From positions 12,899,001 through 12,963,000 of the forward strand of contig OU612067.1 of NCBI GenBank assembly GCA_914767715.1: 64,000 nt of DNA, given 5' to 3'. The stretch comes from Membranipora membranacea. Taxonomy: Eukaryota; Bryozoa; Gymnolaemata; Cheilostomatida; Membraniporidae. The position numbers and the translations under genes were made by a program. This document shows positions 59,517 to 64,000 of the stretch, in pieces; position 1 is the stretch's first letter, and every line of letters starts with the position of its first letter. The notes beneath the pieces were generated by a model that did not search any database, was not told the origin of the DNA, and saw only the letters and a list, made by a program, of their open reading frames with translations.

Positions 59517-62500
59517 CAAACCGTTTGGCTCTGCTGCTTTTCATTCTCCGTCAGCGTTCATTTTAATTAGGGTCACTTTTGCTAAAAAAAAACATGCCAA
59601 ACGGCAGCATTGAAAAATTAAATCTCTGTTCGATTTTTATCAAACTCCGACCAGTTCAAGCTCTGATTGGCCTTACTCAAAATCCAGAATATCGGAATCC
59701 TCGGATTAACTGGTGGGTAATAACGCTGACTTGAAATTTCGAAAAATATACCAAGGGAGGGTATCACGCTTTTTTTTCGCTCAGATAAAAAAATAGATTT
59801 GCTTCCAACTCACCTCATAAGGAGAAGCAACTTCTGCTGATCTCAAATCTGCAAACCGTTTGGCTCTGCTGCTTTTATTCTCCGTCAGCGTTCGTTTTAA
59901 TTAGGGTCACTTTTGCTAAAAAAAAACATGCCAAGCGGCAGCATTGAAAAATTAAATCTCTGTTCGATTCTTATCAAACTCCGACCAGTTCAAGCTCTTA
60001 TTGGCCTTACTCAAAATCCAGAATATCAGAATCCTCGGATTAACTGGTGGGTAAAAACGCTGACTTGAAATTTCGAAAAATATACCAAGGAAGGGTATCA
60101 CGCTTTTTTTTCGCTCGGATCAAAAAATAGATTTGCTTCCATCTCACCTCATAAGGAGGAGCAGCTCCTGCTGATCTCAAATCTGCACACCGTTGGGCTG
60201 TGCTGCTTTTATTCTCCGTCAGCGTTCGTTTTAATTGGGGTCACTATTGCTAAAAAAACATGCCAAGCGGCAGCATTGAAAACTTAAATCTCAGTTCGAT
60301 TCTTATCAAACTCCGACCAGTTCAAGCTCTTATTGGCCTTACTCAAAATCCAGAATATCGGAATCCTCGGATTAACTGGTGGGTAATAACGCTGACTTGA
60401 AATTTCGAAAAATATACCAAGGGAGGGTATCACGCTTTCTTTTCGCTCGGATCAAAAAATAGATTTGCTTCCAACTCACCTCATAAGGAGGAGCAACTCC
60501 TGCTGATCTCAAATCTGCAAACCGTTTGGCTCTGCTGCTTTTCATTCTCCGTCAGCGTTCGTTTTAATTAGGGTCACTTTTGCTAAAAAAAACATGCCAA
60601 ACGGCAGCATTAAAAAATTAAATCTCTGTTCGATTTTTATCAAACTCCGACCAGTTCAAGCTCTTATTGGCCTTACTCAAAATCCAGATTATCGGAATCC
60701 TCGGATCAACTGGTGGGTAATAACGCTGACTTGAAATTTCGAAAAATATACCAAGGGAGCGTATCACGTTTTTTTTTCGCTCGGATCAAAAAATAGATTT
60801 GCTTCCAACTCACCTCATAAGGAGGAGCAGCTCCTGCTGATCTCAAATCTGCAAACCGTTTGGCTCTGCTGCTTTTATTCTCCGTCAGCGTTCGTTTTAA
60901 TTGGGGTCACTTTTGCTAAAAAAAACATGCCAAGCGGCAGCATTGACAAATTAAATCTCTGTTCGATTCTTATCAAACTCCGACCAGTTCAAGCTCTTAT
61001 TGGCCTTACTCAAAATCCAGAATATCGGAATCCTCGGATTAACTGGTGGGTAATAACGCTGACTTGAAATTTCGAAAAATATACCAAGGGAGGGTATCAC
61101 GCTTTTTTTTCGCTCGGATCAAAAAATAGATTTGCTTCCAACTCACCTCATAAGGAGGAGCAGCTCCTGCTGATCTCAAATCTGCAAATCGTTTGGCTCT
61201 GCTGCTTTTCATTCTCTGTCAGCGTTCGTTTTAATTAGGGTCACTTTTGCTAAAAAAAACATGCCAAACGGCAGCATTAAAAAATTAAATCTCTGTTCGA
61301 TTTTTATCAAACTCCGACCAGTTCAAGCTCTTATTGGCCTTACTCAAAATCCAGATTATCGGAATCCTCGGATCAACTGGTGGGTAATAACGCTGACTTG
61401 AAATTTCGAAAAATATACCAAGGGAGGGTATCACGTCTTTTTTTCGCTCGGATCAAAAAATAGATTTGCTTCCAACTCACCTCATAAGGAGGAGCAGCTC
61501 CTGCTGATCTCAAATCTGCAAACCGTTTGGCTCTGCTGCTTTTATTCTCCGTCAGCGTTCGTTTTAATTGGGGTCACTTTTGCTAAAAAAAACATGCCAA
61601 GCGGCAGCATTGACAAATTAAATCTCTGTTCGATTCTTATCAAACTCCGACCAGTTCAAGCTCTTATTGGCCTTACTCAAAATCCAGAATATCGGAATCC
61701 TCGGATTAACTGGTGGGTAATAACGCTGACTTGAAATTTCGAAAAATATACCAAGGGAGGGTATCACGCTTTTTTTTCGCTCGGATCAAAAAATAGATTT
61801 GCTTCCAACTCACCTCATAAGGAGGAGCAGCTCCTGCTGATCTCAAATCTGCAAATCGTTTGGCTCTGCTGCTTTTCATTCTCCGTCAGCGTTCGTTTTA
61901 ATTAGGGTCACTTTTGCTAAAAAAAAACATGCCGAATGGCAGCATTGAAAAATTAAATCTCTGTTCGATTCTTATCAAACTCCGACCAGTTCAAGCTCTT
62001 ATTGGCCTTACTCAAAATCCAGAATATTGGATTCCTCGGATTAACTGGTGGGTAATAAAGCTGACTTAAAATTTCGAAAAATATACCAAGGGAGGGTATC
62101 ACGCTTTTTTTTCGCTCAGATCGAAAAATAGATTTGCTTTCAACTCACCTCATAAGGAGGAGCAACTCCTGCTGATCTCAAATCTGCAAACCGTTTTGCT
62201 CTGCTGCTTTTCATTGTCCGTCAGCGTTCGTTTTAATTAGGGTCACTTTTGCTAAAAAAAAACATGCCAAACGGCAGCATTGAAAAATTAAATCTCTGTT
62301 CGATTCTTATCAAACTCCGACCAGTTAAAGCTCTTATTGGCCTTACTCAAAATCCAGAATATCGGAATCCTCGGATTAACTGGTGGGTAATAAAGCTGAC
62401 TTGAAATTTCGAAAAATATACCAAGGGAGGGTATCACGCTTTTTTTTCGCTCAGATAAAAAATAGATTTGCTTCCAACTCACCTCATAAGGAGAAGCAAC

Positions 62501-64000
62501 TTCTGCTGATCTCAAATCTGCAAACCGTTTGGCTCTGCTGCTTTTATTCTCCGTCAGCGTTCGTTTTAATTAGGGTCACTTTTGCTAAAAAAAAACATGC
62601 CAAGCGGCAGCATTGAAAAATTAAATCTCTGTTCGATTCTTATCAAACTCCGACCAGTTCAAGCTCTTATTGGCCTTACTCAAAATCCAGAATATCAGAA
62701 TCCTCGGATTAACTGGTGGGTAAAAACGCTGACTTGAAATTTCGAAAAATATACCAAGGGAGGGTATCACGCTTTTTTTTCCGCTCGGATCAAAAAATAG
62801 ATTTGCTTCCAACTCACCTAATAAGGAGGAGCAGCTCCTGCTGATATAAAATCTGCCAACCGTTTGGTTCTGCTGCTTTTCTTTCTCCGTCAGCCTTCGT
62901 TTTAATTAGGGTCACTTTTGCAAAAAAAAAAAATGCCAAACAGCAGCGTTGAAAAATTAAATCTCTGTTCGATTCTTATCAAACTCCGACCAGTTCAAGC
63001 TCTTATTGGCCTTACTCAAATCCAGAATATCGGAATACTCGGATTAACTGGTGGGTAATAACGCTGACTTGAAATTTCGAACAATATACCAAGGGAGGGT
63101 ATCACGCTTTTTTTTCGCTCAGATCAAAAAATAGATTTGCTTCCAACTCACCTCATAAGGAAGAGCAACTCCTGCTGATCTCAAATCTGCAAACCGTTTG
63201 GCTCTGCTGCTTTTCTTTCTCCGTCAGCGTTCGATTTAATTAGGGTCACTTTTGCTAGAAAAAAACATGCCAAACGGCAGCATTGAAAAATTAAATCTCT
63301 GTTTGATTCTTATCAAACTCCGACCAGTTCAAGCTCTTATTGGCCTTACTCAAAATCCAGAATATCGGATTCCTCGGATTAACTGGTGGGTAATAACGCT
63401 GACTTGAAATTTCGAAAAATATACCAAGGGAGGGTATCACGCTTTTTTTTCGCTCGGATCAAAAAATAGATTTGCTTCCAACTCACCTCATAAGGAGGAG
63501 CAACTCCTGCTGATCTCAAATCTGCAAACCGTTTGGCTCTGCTGCTTTTCATTCTCCGTCAGCCTTCGTTTTAATTAGGGTCACTTTTGCAAAAAAAAAA
63601 ATGTCAAACAGCAGCGTTGAAAAATTAAATCTCTGTTCGATTCTTATCAAACTCCGACCAGTTCAAGCTCTTATTGGCCTTACTCAAATCCAGAATATCG
63701 GAATACTCGGATTAACTGGTGGGTAATAACGCTGACTTGAAATTTCGAACAATATACCAAGGGAGGGTATCACGCTTTTTTTTCGCTCAGATCAAAAAAT
63801 AGATTTGCTTCCAACTCACCTCATAAGGAAGAGCAACTCCTGCTGATCTCAAATCTGCAAACCGTTTGGCTCTGCTGCTTTTCTTTCTCCGTCAGTGTTC
63901 GATTTAATTAGGGTCACTTTTGCTAGAAAAAAACATGCCAAACGGCAGCATTGAAAAATTAAATCTCTGTTTGATTCTTATCAAACTCCGACCAGTTCAA

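Larger units (their letters stand above)
48586..64000. repeat. 335-bp satellite array (about 43 monomers, runs off the window)
   Basis: Landmark 'gggagggtat' starts at 50021, 50356, 50691, 51026, 51361 and 51696, an exact 335-base period. Each unit has an A-run ('gctaaaaaaaaacatgcc'), a T-run ('cacgctttttttt') and an imperfect inverted repeat (TTGCTCC...GGAGCAA) around 'cctcatgagg' or its variants. The first few monomers (48.6-49.8 kb) are clearly more divergent, and one is truncated near 49790. Two LINE 3' ends interrupt the array. Frames inside the repeat are not genes. Confidence 0.9.

Noticed and set aside
48586-64000. CRISPR-like or protein-coding repeat array
   Set aside because: The 335-bp units have no spacers and no conserved open frame; frames of 60-80 codons are repeats of the same shadow.

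Overview
The window is nuclear DNA of an animal, most likely an aquatic invertebrate. The reasons are AT-rich sequence, multi-exon genes with GT-AG introns of 0.2-2 kb, LINE and tRNA-SINE debris, MITE-like inverted-repeat elements, an LTR element with animal-type gag, and a long monomeric satellite. I cannot name the species. Nothing prokaryotic (operons, ribosome binding sites, CRISPR) is present.

Left flank (1-8.4 kb): no convincing gene. It holds diverged copies of a dispersed repeat, two fold-back elements (2.80-3.14 and 3.58-3.99 kb), a 60-bp tandem duplication and a poly-C run.

Core (8.4-41.4 kb): a large, old inverted duplication of a two-gene module. The left arm has an intronless endonuclease-like gene (EEP-1, +, 8393-10615) that runs tail-to-tail into a 12-exon GRDP/DUF1399-family gene (GRDP-A, -, 20193-11325). 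The right arm mirrors it: GRDP-B (+, 26773-36100) and then a broken copy of the endonuclease gene (EEP-2, -, 41393-38972). I could place all 12 coding exons of both GRDP copies. The splice phases are identical, nine internal exons have exactly equal lengths, and both reading frames are intact (813 and 812 aa). Each ends in a Gly/Cys-rich tail. EEP-1 has a LINE-type APE endonuclease domain with its catalytic motifs, but no reverse transcriptase. A conserved unknown C-terminal region follows instead, which makes it the most unusual protein here. The 6.5-kb spacer between the two GRDP starts holds a TATA box, a perfect 21-bp hairpin, a degenerate minisatellite, two tRNA-SINE fragments and a dead LINE RNase H fragment.

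LTR element (41.58-46.11 kb): a young 4,534-bp retrotransposon with 425-bp LTRs, an ATTA target duplication and a polypurine tract. It has gag but no pol, so it is a non-autonomous gag-only element. Its single gag frame is cut by two in-frame stops, and it carries two different 15-bp minisatellites. A MITE copy lies just downstream.

Right flank (46.5-48.6 kb): little of note. From about 48.59 kb to the window end there is a 335-bp tandem satellite of roughly 43 monomers. Two copies of the same 513-bp LINE 3' end sit in it at identical junctions, 19 monomers apart, so the LINE tail was captured once and then amplified with the array.
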